A stretch of 64,000 bases of DNA from Lycium barbarum (lineage: Eukaryota > Streptophyta > Magnoliopsida > Solanales > Solanaceae): assembly GCF_019175385.1 (NCBI RefSeq), contig NC_083341.1, positions 89,554,321 through 89,618,320 on the forward strand. Reading direction: 5' to 3'. This document shows positions 48,404 through 59,957 of this stretch, in pieces (the stretch's first letter is position 1; each line of letters starts with the position of its first letter). Made by a program: the position numbers and the translations under genes. Below the pieces are notes generated by a model. The model had not been told where the DNA came from. It saw only the letters and a program-made list of their open reading frames with translations, and searched no databases.

Positions 48404-50063
48404 CGTGTCCTGGCCCGGGACTCAGTGAAAGATATAACAACGGTAAGCACGAGCAGAGTAGTAAGCAACCATACCCATATAAATCATTTCTTAAGACTCA
48501 ATAGATAAGTAGAAAAATCAATGCTCGAGTAACAATCGATAGTCATATTACATTTTCTTTGAATGTCATTATAGAATCTTTCCGGAATAGGAACATTTAT
48601 GCATCGTTTACTACCCAATCACATAGAAGACCCGAGGGCAGTAGCTCGACTATTCTAAGAATTCTAATATCAAGAAGTGAATAAGAATCATAAAACTTGC
48701 TCGGAACTTATGAATAGAGTTACCCCGAAGCTCATATCGTGTCATACTTATATCTAGAACATGCCAAAAGAAAGAAGGGATGGGCTTTACATACCTTTAG
48801 CGTTTACTCGCAACCCAACACGTATACGCTGCCCAATAGTATCTCAACCTATATTAAGACGTCAAGAACTACGATTAAACTACGAAGAGATTCAAAACGC
48901 ATTCTAATGTTAGTAACTCCTTTCTAGACAATTAGACGACGTTTCGCTTATATTCAAACCAACTACACACAACCAAGCCAACATCACTAATCATGCATTC
49001 AAGTATCAACCGGAGACTATTCAAACATGACTCGAGGACACTCCGAATAGCTCGTACAACACTCTAAAATAGCCCAACTAACACGCAATACAACGTATAA
49101 TCTTCCAAGTTCGACAAGAATAACAACAACACATTCTTTTCTTCTAATTTCATGAACTATGCCAACAATCCACACGTTACAATATTATTCATATAAATGC
49201 AAGAAACTATATTAACATCAGATTAGCTTCTACAACAACCCACAAACAATTACAACTCCAACTTGAACCATTAAGCCTTCATTCTTACCATACAATCCAT
49301 AACAACAACAACCAAAATACCAAGTAAAATCAATTCACCCTTTCATGTACAAACAGCCCCTACACGGCCTCAACACCATCACACCTAGTTCAAAGATTTT
49401 CATTCATTTCTACACACTACAACACGTTCAAACCACCCTTAATATATGCAAAAGAAAGTTAAACCTTACCTTAAACACTTGACTTCTCAACTTGACTAGA
49501 ATTTGTGCCTTGAATTTAATACTTGTTCTTGCTATCTAGGATCAATCCCACGTTGTTATACACCTTCCAAAGGGTTGAAATGGCTGAGAATCTGTTTTTT
49601 TTTATCAACAATTGAGCTTCAATTTTTTGCTCAACCATGGCCGAATGCCTTCTTTCACTATCTCTATGTTTTCTATTTTGTTGAAGATGAAGAAATGAAT
49701 CCTTAGTCATCAAATTTCATTATATATGGAACTCATATTGGTGACACATGTCCAGCCCTTGACATGTGTCCCATTGACATCCAAGGACCAATCGGATTTT
49801 GCCCCATGTGTGGCGCCCACTTAATGCACTAATGACTTGATTAATATTAGTTAATCACTAATCCCTACTTAATAATCTAATCATGGTTAATTAATCCCTA
49901 ATAGCCAATAATATTTCTATACCAAATAAAATTTATAAGCAGTTATGCATCGAAACAAAATCGGAAGTTGAAAGTCTCTACCTTGTATCCCAAAATAGTC
50001 TTGTCCTTGACTTGTCGCGATTAGCTTAAAATATCCCAATGTACAAAAATACGGGATGTAACA
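47419..50063 (-). mobile_element. Left (3') LTR of element D
   Basis: TGTCACGACC to GGATGTAACA. It contains four copies of an AGCCgacaaGGCT unit (about 47629-47810), the three-hairpin module (48069-48124), GGCCC/GGGACTCGG repeats (48270-48430), a TA microsatellite (48371-48402), and a sense-strand TATA-like CCATATATAATG near 49716-49730. Confidence 0.93.
48069..48124 (-). promoter_or_regulatory. Three-hairpin LTR module, LTR D left
   Basis: CTGCG/CGCAT (one end pair lost), a CCCC/GGGG stem, and perfect CAGTAC/GTACTG. Confidence 0.5.
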
Positions 50064-50099
50064 TCCTTCCCCCCTTTAGAACATTCATCCTCGAATGTC
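50064..50099 (-). promoter_or_regulatory. Polypurine tract and AGGA hairpin of D
   Basis: TCCTTCCCCCCTTT after the LTR, then AACATTCA/CGAATGTC at 50080-50099, with sense loop AGGA. Its two A/C positions become G-U pairs on the sense strand. Confidence 0.72.
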
Positions 50100-50207
50100 G
50101 AACTAATCTCACCCGGTCTTACAGGGACTTCGGGGGAGTCTCCTTTATTGTTATAACATATCGTTTTATTCACCAATCAATATAGTCAACGAGGAGTTAG
50201 ATTACCT

Positions 50208-53200
50208 TTATTGGAAGGATCTCCAGAAGTTAGCTGTAAACTGGGCCCCTCTATCGGAGATAATGGCTGTGGGAATCCCGTGAAGTCTCACTATCTCTTT
50301 GAGGTACAATCTGGCATAGTCCTCAGCTGAATATGTAGTTCTGACAGGAAGAAAGTGGGCTGATTTTCTCAACCTATCAACGATGACCCAAATAGAGTCA
50401 TATTTCCGCCGAGTACGAGGTAAACCTGTGACGAAGTCCATATTGATCACTTCCCATTTCCAGGTCGGAATCTCCATCTCCTGTAATAATCCACCAGGCT
50501 TCTGATACTCAATCTTAACCTGTTGGCAATTTGGGCACTGAGCAACAAACTCTGCTATGTCCCTTTTCATGCCATCCCACCAGTACAAACATCTGAGATC
50601 GTGATACATTTTCGTTGACCCTGGATAAACAGAATAAAGGGCACAATGTGCTTCTCTCATAACCTGTTGCCGTAACCCTACAACCCCAGGTACACATAAT
50701 CTGCCCTTATATCGTAGCACTCCATCAGGTGGAACCTCGAATGGGGTCCCCTCTTTCTCAAGGGCTATATCTCTATACTGTGCCCAAACAGGGTTTTCAT
50801 ACTGGCACCGCTTTACCTCTTCTATAATGGAGGGGTCAGCAACCTCTCGAACAGAAACCCCGCCATCTCCAGAATCAGCTAAACGAACTCCAAGACTAGC
50901 TAGTTCATAAATCTCACGGACTATTTCCTTCCCTTCTAGTTGCACGTCCGCCAAGCTGCCCATATATTTACGGCTAAGTGCATCTGCTACGACATTTGCT
51001 TTCCCTGGATGGTATAGAATATCAACATCATAATCCTTCAGCAATTCTAGCCATCTTCTCTGCCGTAAATTCAGCTCCTTCTGCTTAAAAATGTATTGGA
51101 GGCTTTTATGATCCGTATATATATCAACATGTACGCCATATAAATAATGTCTCCATATTTTCAGAGCATGAATCACCGCTGCTAACTCCAGATCATGGGT
51201 GGGATAATTCCTTTCGTGCTTTCTGAGCTGTCGGGAGGCATAGGCTATAACTCTGCCATGCTGCATCAACACACAACCTAACCCAACACCCGAGGCATCA
51301 CAATAAATAACATAGCCATCTGGCCCCTCAGGAAGCATCAAAACCGGAGCCGTGGTCAACTTCTCCTTCAACAACTGAAAGCTTCGCTCACAAGCATCGG
51401 TCCACTGAAACTTGGCTGCCTTCTGTGTTAGCCTTGTTAAAGGCGCTGAAATTGAGGCAAACTTCTCCACAAACCTCCTGTAATACCCTGCCAGCCCCAG
51501 AAAACTGCGTACCTCGGTCGGCGTCGTAGGCCTCGGCCAAGTCTTCACCGCTTCAATCTTCTATGAGTCTACCTGAATGCCATCAACTCTGACAATATGC
51601 CCCAAGAATGCTACTGCAGTTAACCAGAATTCACATTTAGAGAACTTGGCATACAATTTCTGGTGCTGGAGCACCCTGAGTACCGTCCTCAAATGATCTG
51701 CATGCTCTTCTTCTGATCGTGAATAGACCAGAATATCATCAATAAATACAATCACGAACAGGTCAAGGAATGGCTTGAACACTCGGTTCATTAAGTCCAT
51801 AAATACCACTGGAGCATTGGTCAGCCCAAAAGACATTACTCTAAACTCATAATGCCCATATCGGGTCCTGAATGCAGTCTTCGGAATATCTGCTTCTCTT
51901 ACTCGCACCTGATGGTAGCCTGACCGCAAGTCTATCTTTGAGAAGCACTTAGCACCCTGCAACTGGTCAAATAAATCATCAATCCTGGGGAGAGGATACG
52001 TGGTCTTTATTGTTACTTTATTCAACTGCCTATAATCAATACACATCCGCAGCGACCCATCTTTCTTTCTCACAAATAATACCGGTGCTCCCCAAGGTGA
52101 TGTACTGGGCATGATAAAACCCTTTTCTAATAAATCTCTCAGTTTCTCCATCAATTCCTTCAGTTCTGCAGGTGCCATCCTGTAAGGAGGAATAGATATG
52201 GGCTGAGTGTCTGGTAGTACCTCTATAGTGAACTCTATCTCACCCTCAGGGGGAAGGCCTAGAAGTTCATCTGGAAATACATCGGGAAACTCACTAACTA
52301 CCGGCACTGACTGAAGAGTCGGCGCCTCTGTCTTCAGGTCGGGCACTCGAACCAGATGATACATATAGCCCTTTCTGACCATCTTCTTTGCCTTGAGGTA
52401 TGAAATAAACTTACCCCTCGGCGATGCTGTATTTCCCATCCACTCTATAATTGGCTCGCCTGGGAACTGAAATCGGACTATCTTGCCTCTACAATCAACG
52501 TTAGCATAACAAGAAGCTAACCAATCCATACCCATAATAACATCAAACTTAGTCATATCTAGCTCTATCAAATCTGCCTTAGTGAAACGACTATATATGA
52601 TCACTGAACAATCTCTATATACTCGTCTTGCTATAACAGAGTCTCCTACTGGTATGGCTACCTCAAATGGTTCAATCAACTCAGGTTTTATTCCGATTCT
52701 ACTAGCAACAAAGGGAGATATATATGATAAGGTGGAGCTTGGATCTATCAATGCATATACGTCCCGAGAGAAAATCGATAATATACCTGTAACCACATTT
52801 GGTGACGCCTCCTGATCCTGCCCACTAGCCAAAGCATATATGCGGTTCGAAGGACCGCTAGAACTGGAAGCTCCGCCACGGCCTCGACCATGGCCTGCTG
52901 GTGTCTGAATACCTTGCCCCATAGGGCGCATAGCCACAGAAGAAGATGAACCAGCAACTGACCCAGTAGGCTGAGCTGCACCACCTGGAACACCCCCATA
53001 CGGACACTCCCTCATGATATGGCCTTGACGGCCGCAAGAAAAACAAGCACCTGTAGCGAGACGGCATTCCCCCGGATGGCGCCTGCCGCACCGAGGGCAC
53101 TGAGGCATAGATGGTCTCGTCTGGCTTAAACCTCTGCTCAACTGCGAACCCGAAGACCTGGAGCTCTGACCAGCTCCTGAATACCCCGTGCTGTCAAATC

Positions 53201-54235
53201 TCCTACCAGTGAACTGTGGGGGTGCACTCCGTGCTGGCTGAGAAGGATATCTATTATGCTGCGAGTAGGGCTGCCTGCCTCGAAACTCGCCATAATACCC
53301 AGCTGATCTAACTCTCTTATGCTGACCCCTGTCATGATCTCTCTCAGGATGACATCCTCTATGTCGGTCCTCTACCCCCTGTGCGTATGCCTGCACTTGA
53401 GAAATATCCATACCGGGCTGAGAAGCCATTATCATACAACTATTGATCAAGTAACGGTCCAGCCCCATCACATAATGATGGACCCTATCAGCCATATCAG
53501 CTACAATAGTGGCTGCATGTCTAGCCAACGAATCAAACTCAAGGCTATAATCTCGAACACTCCTGCCATTCTGCCTCAGGTGTAGGAATCTATCAACTCT
53601 GGCTCGCCTCATCTCCGGAGGTAGAAAGTGGCCAAGAAAGGCCTCTGTGAACTCATCCCACACCGCTGGAGGAGCACCCTCGCCCCTAGACAATTCCCAG
53701 GACTCATAACATTTAACCGCTACATCTCGTAACCGATATGAAGCCAGCTCGACAGACTCAGTCTCAGAAGCTCTAATTATCCTCAACGTACGCTGCATCT
53801 GCCGAATAAACTCCTGGGGATCCTCCCCGGTCTTTGACCCATAGAACTCTGGAGGATTACAAGTCAAGAAATCACGAGCCCTTAAGCTATCATGTCTGTC
53901 CGCATAATCACCTCCTAACCCGTGCCTGCGGGCCTGCCCTGCCACTAGTCTGGTCAATAACTGAACTGCCTCTCTCATAGCCCATCCCCCGCCCCTGGCT
54001 GAGGAGGTGGAGGTTCGGGTACTGGACCCTAGGAAGCTGGCGGTGGTGCCGCCCCCTGACTTGCAGTTGCTGCTGCTCTACGCTCCTCTGATAGTGGCGG
54101 TGTAGCAGAGCTCGCTGACTGGAGCACGACCTCAGACGCAAGATGGGCATGAGCCCTAGTAACTCTCCGGGTCTGGCTGGTCTCTCCAGCCACTGATTTA
54201 CCCTTCTGGGCAGCTGTCGCTTTCTTTGGAGGCAT
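50208..54235 (-). pseudogene. Ty3 chromovirus gag-pol, nearly open, 3'-deleted (element D)
   Basis: Gag starts MPPKKATAAQKG at 54235. A TAG at 54029-54031 and a frameshift near 53980 separate this tail from an 805-codon frame (53978-51561). That frame holds the capsid region, two Cys/His motifs ([26 protein letters not shown], about residues 311-324), protease ([13 protein letters not shown], residue ~409, with DPS instead of DTG or DPG) and RT ([25 protein letters not shown] near residue 745). A lone TAG (51561-51563) precedes 446 more codons in the same frame, with RNase H ([14 protein letters not shown]) and integrase ([22 protein letters not shown]). The zinc-binding His of SVHPG is Tyr. 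The frame stops at 50208, before the third catalytic residue (Glu). Confidence 0.94.
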
Positions 54236-54344
54236 CGCTGTAAACATAACAATCCGTTAGGGAGGAATTAACCTGTTAATACAGCTCTATCGCACGATCT
54301 AGAGTAAGAACGAAAGGTAACATCCTAAATGTCCTGTAGCTTCC

Positions 54345-54380
54345 TGTTTATAGATGTGGTGCACAACACATCGATAAACA
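54345..54380 (-). promoter_or_regulatory. Leader hairpin of element D (candidate dimerisation signal)
   Basis: Outer stem TGTTTAT/ATAAACA (7 bp), one A/G mismatch, inner stem GATGTG/CACATC (6 bp), and the 8-nt loop GTGCACAA, whose first six bases are a palindrome. It lies 43 nt from the primer site, between it and the gag start. Architecture, length and position match the A and C hairpins. Confidence 0.68.
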
Positions 54381-54423
54381 AGACTCTACTAGACACGGTC
54401 TGTAGACACTCCGAGGATGAACA

Positions 54424-54435
54424 GCTCTGATACCA
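54424..54435 (-). other. Primer binding site (tRNA-iMet), element D
   Basis: The minus strand reads TGGTATCAGAGC, exact, 4 nt from the LTR edge at 54440. Confidence 0.9.
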
Positions 54436-54439
54436 CTTT

Positions 54440-57154
54440 TATCACGACCCAACCCCGTAGGCCGTGACTAGTGCCCGAGCTGGACACTCGTATACACCTA
54501 TTAACTATAACTGTTCACAACTAGCATAATAAAGAACTTATATATACATAAAAAGGCAGGACGTCGTCTCAAAACTGTAGCATATATATATATATATATA
54601 TATATGTGCCATAGCAACCTATCTCCTGAGGAGTTACAACTTTCAACAGATAATATCGCACATAAGCCGGCAAGGCTGTCACAATATAGGGGGAACGTCC
54701 CAGCCATACACGAGCCAATAAGGCTACCATAACACACGGCTTCCAAAACACATACGTATACGTATCGACGCAAGCCGACAAGGCCGCCACTACACACAAC
54801 CTCCTAAAACATATATATGCGCAAGCCGACAAGGCTGCCACTACGAATGGGTACGCCCAAAAACATAAGTCATATATACACAACTAAACAGTAACTATAT
54901 ACAGACCCACACATATGTCTACAGACCTCTAAGAGTAACGACAGTATCATACGACGGGACAAGACCCCGCCGTACCCCTGGATGGACACATATATACAAC
55001 AAAAGGGATCTGTACCACAAGCCAGGCTCCGGAACAAGGGAGCACTCCAAGATAGCTGAATAGATATCCTAAGCTGGCGGATCACCAAAACGGGAGTCTG
55101 TACCTACGGGCATGAAACGCAGCCCCCGAAGAAAGGGGGTCAGTACGGAATATGTACTGAGTATATAAAGCATGAAATATAGTAAAGAGGATCATAACTG
55201 AAAAAGAGATTACCAGAAACAGGTATGACTTTTAAAACATCAATACACTTACCTCATGAAATGAAGGTCATGCATATCAATATCATATATCATATATATA
55301 ACGTGGCCCGGCCCTCTAGTGAGGGACTCGGTGAATAAAGTCATCATATGCCCTCCTGGCCGCCATAACATATCATCATATCATCGTATCATTATATCAT
55401 CATATCATATATATATATATATATATATATATAACGTGTCCCGACCCTCTAATGAGGGACTCGGTGAATAATGCAGTGAAACTGTGCACGAAAACATGTC
55501 CTGGCCCGGGACTCAGTGAAAGATATAACAACGGTAAGCACGAGCAGAGTAGTAAGCAACCATACGCATATAAATCATTTATTAAGACTCAATAGATAAG
55601 TAGAAAAATCAATGCTCGAGTTACAAACGATAGTCATATTACATATTCTTTGAATGTCATTATAGAATCTTTCAGGAATAGGAACTTTTATGCATCGTTT
55701 ACTACCCAATCACATAGAAGACTCGAGGGCAGTAGCTCGACTATTCTAAGAATTCTAATATCAAGAAGTGAATAAGAATCATAAAACATGCTCGGAACTT
55801 ATGAATAGAGTTACCCCGAAGCTCATATCGTGTCATACTTACATCTAGAACATGCCAAAAGAAAGAAGGTATGGGCTTTACATACCTTTAGCGTTTACTC
55901 GCAACACAACACGTGTACGCTGCCCAATAGTATCTCAACCTATATTAAGACGTCAAGAACTACGATTAAACTACGAAGAGATTCAAAACGCATTCTAATG
56001 TTAGTAACTCCTTTCTAGACAATTAGACGACGTTTCGCTTATATTCAAACCAACTACACACAACCAAGCCAACATCACTAATCATGCATTCAAGTATCAA
56101 TCGGAGACTATTCAAACATGACTCGAGGACACTCCGAACAACCCGTACAACACTCCAATACAGCCCAACTAACACGCAATACGACGTATAATCTTCCAAG
56201 TTCAACAAGAATAACAACAACACATTCTTTTCTACCAATTTCATGAACTATGCCAACAATCCACACGTTACAATGTTATTCATATAAATGCAAGAAACTA
56301 TATTAACATCATATTAGCTTCTACAACAACCCACAATCAATTACAACTCCAACTTGAACCATTAAGCCTTCATTCTAACCATACAATCCATAACAACAAC
56401 AACCACAATACCAAGTAAAATCAATTCACCCTTTCATGTACAAACAACCCCTACACGGCTTCAACACCATCACACCTAGTTCCATGAATTTCATTCATTT
56501 CTACACACTACAACACGTTCAAACCACCCTTAATATATGCAAAAGAAAGTTAAACCTTACCTTAAACACTTGACTTCTCAACTTGACTAGAATTTGTGCC
56601 TTGAATTTAATACTTGTTCTTTCTATCTAGGATCAATCCCACGTTGTTATACTTCTTTCAAAGGGTTGAAATGGCTGAGAATCTGATTTTTTTTTATCAA
56701 CAATTGACATCAATTTTTTGCTCAACCATGGCCGAATGCCTTCTTTCACTATCTCTATGTTTTCTATTTTGTTGAAGATGAAGAAATGAATCCTTAGTCA
56801 TCAAATTTCATTATATATGCAACTCATATTGGTGACACATGTCCAGCCCTTGACATGTGTCCCATTGACATCCAAGGACCAATCGGATTTTGCCCCATGT
56901 GTGGGGCCCACTTAATGCAGTAATGACTTGATTAATATTAGTTAATCACTAATCTCCACTGAATAATCTAATCATGGTTAATTAATCCCTAATCTCCAAT
57001 AATATATCTATAGAAAATAAAATTTATAAGCACTTGTGCATCGAAGCAAAATCGGAAGTTGAAAGTCTCTACCTCGTATCCCAAAATAGTCTTGTCCTTG
57101 ACTTGTCGCGATTAGCTTAAAATATCCCAATGTACAAAAATACGGGATGTAACA
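54440..57154 (-). mobile_element. Right (5') LTR of element D
   Basis: Matches the left LTR. Its first two bases are TA instead of TG (TATCACGACC), a G-to-A change at the very end. It has four AGCCgacaaGGCT units (54665-54840), the three-hairpin module (55104-55159), and TA runs at 54582-54605 and 55406-55432. Confidence 0.93.
55104..55159 (-). promoter_or_regulatory. Three-hairpin LTR module, LTR D right
   Basis: The CTACG/CGCAG stem has one A/C position (G-U on the sense strand); CCCCC/GGGGG and CAGTAC/GTACTG are perfect. Confidence 0.58.
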
Positions 57155-57159
57155 TAAAT

Positions 57160-58282
57160 GACTAAATACACTTTGAAATACGGACTGTAAAGTGGAATAC
57201 GGTCCGTAAAGGTTGTTCGTATTTCACCATCTTCTGAGCATGCCTTTCTGGTTCTGTAAAATACGGTCTGTATTTCAAGACGTTGCAAGTGCTCATGTCT
57301 TGAAGGAAACCCTGGGCGTAAACTGGTTAACGATCAGTATTGTAATATACGGACCGTATTTTGTATCGACGGTGACCAAAGTGTAAATCTGTAACTTTGA
57401 CGTTTCTAGAACCTATAAATAGCCATTGTAGCGTTTTAATTGTTATCAATTATTATATTTTTGTCTCTTGACTTAGAACATCAAATACTCTCTAGTTTTT
57501 GAAGATTTAAACATCAATTCAAGTATTATGAATTCCTATTTTCTTCCAAAGTAAGCAATTATGAATTCTTAAATTTCTTATTTCTTGTTCTTTGTCATGA
57601 GTAGCTAAATTCTCTTACTAGGGTTGTGAACCCAATGATGGGTGTTTTGTGATTGATATACACAAAATGGATTATTAGGGTTTATTTATTCTGCACTCTT
57701 CCTTCATAATTAATGGTTGCAAACATTGATTAATGTCATAAATCTTGATTTGTTTGGGAAAACAATTAGGGTTGGTAAGAATAAATAACAAGAACTCAAA
57801 GCTTTAAGCTTTGTTTAATAAATTCACTTAGGAATAAGAAGAATTTACTTGGCATAATTAACCGTTCTTCATAGTTACTTTTTATATTTGGGAAAATCAT
57901 AGGAAGAGATAATCCTTATTTATTGGAAGTAGTAGAGATTCATATAAAGGTTAAGTGCATTCATATAATGATCCATTAGAAGTATATCAAGATCAATACC
58001 CATGATCATACACCTTACCTAACGGGGACACAACCTTGGTTTCTTTTACCATAAATTACAACCCACAACAATTAGTTAGGAATTAGTCATCAACAACCAA
58101 CTTTTATAAAAATCATCAGATCAAGACATTAGAACTGAATTAAGCATTCTACGAGTTTAGTAACCTTTTCACACCATATTCCCTGTGGGATTCGACCCTA
58201 ACCTAGTTGGGTTACTATATTTGACATCTATATTTGACATCGTCCGTTTTACGCTAATTAAGGGTGTAATTTAAGCGTATCA
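57160..58282 (+). mobile_element. 5' LTR of element K, second part
   Basis: Resumes after D and its duplicated target. It contains more ACGGACCGTA-type palindromes (57178-57210, 57258-57272, 57345-57358), a TATA box (57413-57420), and an end GCGTATCA just before the primer site. With 46970-47418 the LTR is about 1.57 kb. Confidence 0.85.
57413..57420 (+). promoter_or_regulatory. TATA box of the K 5' LTR
   Basis: CTATAAAT followed by AGCCATTGTA, a good plant core promoter motif. It is preserved in the 3' LTR at 63969-63976 and lies downstream of the palindrome cluster. Confidence 0.65.
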
Positions 58283-58287
58283 AATTT

Positions 58288-58305
58288 TGGCGTCGTTGCC
58301 GAGGA
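58288..58305 (+). other. Primer binding site of element K (tRNA-Asp type)
   Basis: TGGCGTCGTTGCCGAGGA resembles the TGGCGCCGTTGCCGGGGA primer site typical of Athila/Tat elements, with two substitutions. It is 5 nt after the LTR end. This supports the lineage call. Confidence 0.82.
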
Positions 58306-58402
58306 ATACGATTTTGAAATTACTAAATAGTATTTCCTTTTATTGAAGTCTTTTACTTATTCCATCACACCTTGTTTGCTATTCCTTGTAAACCAGGTGA
58401 AC

Positions 58403-58690
58403 ATGAATCAAAATTAGCAAAACCAACGTGTTGGTAACCAAGGGAATCGATTGAATAATCAGTCAAATGAATCAGATGAATAAAATGTTTTTGTTGATCT
58501 TATTCCAGAGGAGGACTATGCATCTGCTATTATTCATCCTCGATGTGGAGCTGCAAGAGTAAAAATTAACTCTTCTCTATACCAGTTGTTGAAGCTTGAG
58601 GGCTACTTTTGGAACTCTACCGAGAATGACCCTCAATGTCATTTGCAGAATTTTGTGGATATATGTGCTAATCACATCCAAAACAGGAGA
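58403..58690 (+). pseudogene. Element K gag fragment (Athila/Tat-like)
   Basis: ATG at 58403 begins MNQN then a stop; after a further stop near 58480 the frame reads PRCGAARVKINSS, LLKLEGYFWNS and NDPQCHLQNFVDIC. The last resembles the 'EDP..HL..F..IC' motif at the start of Ty3 gag domains. The gag is cut off around 58690, where truncated LTR L begins. No protease, RT or integrase follows. Confidence 0.7.
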
Positions 58691-59796
58691 AACAAGTGCA
58701 AGAAACTCACTAGGGTTCACCAAAGGCAAGAAATTCCATGGGAAGTGGAACTAGGGTTTTGCTCAAGTGAAGTATTTCCACTCAAGGCTTATTCCTACAC
58801 CATATAAGGTAAGTTTTATGGTATTTACATGTTATTTAAGGTGTTAGAAAGTTGAAACACTTGGATTGTTGAAGGGTATAGGAAATGGGTCATGAAAGTG
58901 GGAATAGTGTCATTTCTTAGTAGTAGTTTGGAGTGAATCATGAATATTGATATGTTGTGATTGTAATCACGTTATGAATGATGTTAAGAGCATGATAGGA
59001 ATGTTAGATGAGAACGAATGCAAAGTTGTATTGTGATCATGATTATGGATGCCCTTGAGAGGAAATTGTGGGGATTGGATAATGATGAATTTGATAAAAG
59101 TTATTGATGATGATATTATGAATGTTATTATTGACGTTTGGGAGTTGATATATGATATGGAGAAAGTGGTAGAAACAAAGGATTTTCTGCTCTAATTTCC
59201 GTATCTTAGTTCAAACGCGCTTATGTTATCGACTAGCTAATATGAGTATGAACTTTCTTGAAGGTAGAAACGCGAGAAACGAAGAAGAACAATCAAACGA
59301 TAGACTAGCTAAACGAAAGAGGTATGTAAGGTTAATCCTTTCCTTCTAAGGCATGAATCTTCCTAATTTTCTATGATCTTCCTATATAATGGAAATTAAG
59401 AGTCCATGACTATACAGAGCTACATACGCACATGACAAAGAAAGGAGATACGTTACAAGTATGATAATGATGATGACGAATATAGGTATGAAGTATCCTA
59501 GAGTAAAATAAGATGTCCATGAAGCTAATGATCCTAAGTATAGTTTAATTGATGATTTTCCTTGTGTACACTCAACTTAAAATGATAGTTCCTCCAAGGT
59601 GAGACATAACGATTATGATTACTCCATAATATAATCGGGGGTTCACGACCTTATGTCACCCCGACATAGCCATGGTTACCTCCAAGTCCTAATGTAGGAT
59701 TAATTATGAAGGTATGAAGATGTTAAGCTATGATAAGATTATGATATTCCTATGAGATGTGTAACAATGATGAGTTATGATTGATTATATGATGAT

Positions 59797-59957
59797 ACGA
59801 TTCCATCGTGCCTAGTTGGCCGGGCATGTCACCACGAAGGTGGGCTGCATACGATTCCACCGTGCCTAAATGACCGGGCATGTCACCGCTAAGGCAGGCT
59901 GCTATGTTTACACCGAGCCTAGAGGGCCGGGCATGATCACCACTAGTGGGCGGCATA
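59797..59957. repeat. Tandem repeat of about 53 bp, three copies, in LTR L
   Basis: Units start near 59797, 59851 and 59903, each with CCGTGCCTA..CCGGGCATGTCACC and a GGCTGC end. Confidence 0.8.

Larger units (their letters stand above)
47419..57154 (-). mobile_element. Ty3/gypsy chromovirus D (Tekay/Del type), 9.7 kb
   Basis: LTRs 47419-50063 (2645 bp) and 54440-57154 (2715 bp) flank a 4.4-kb interior with gag-pol on the minus strand. The target duplication TAAAT (47414-47418 and 57155-57159) marks insertion in K's LTR. A primer site at 54424-54435 and a purine tract at 50064 give a sense orientation of minus. By eye the LTRs differ by scattered bases and by one GGCCC/GGGAC unit (about 72 bp, right LTR 55437-55508) missing on the left. 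It is the best-preserved coding element in the window, but the integrase C-terminus and chromodomain are deleted. Confidence 0.95.
47190..57256. repeat. Long foldback (inverted repeat) inside the K 5' LTR, split by element D
   Basis: Left arm 47190-47344 is the imperfect reverse complement of 47350-47418 joined to 57160-57256. The arms are about 155-166 bp with a very short spacer. Landmarks: GAACCAGAAAGGCATGCT at 47191 pairs with the AGCATGCCTTTCTGGTTC ending at 57255. The centre (47333-47361) is itself a palindrome of the ACGGACCGTA type. The 3' LTR (63600-63830) has only one arm. Confidence 0.75.
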
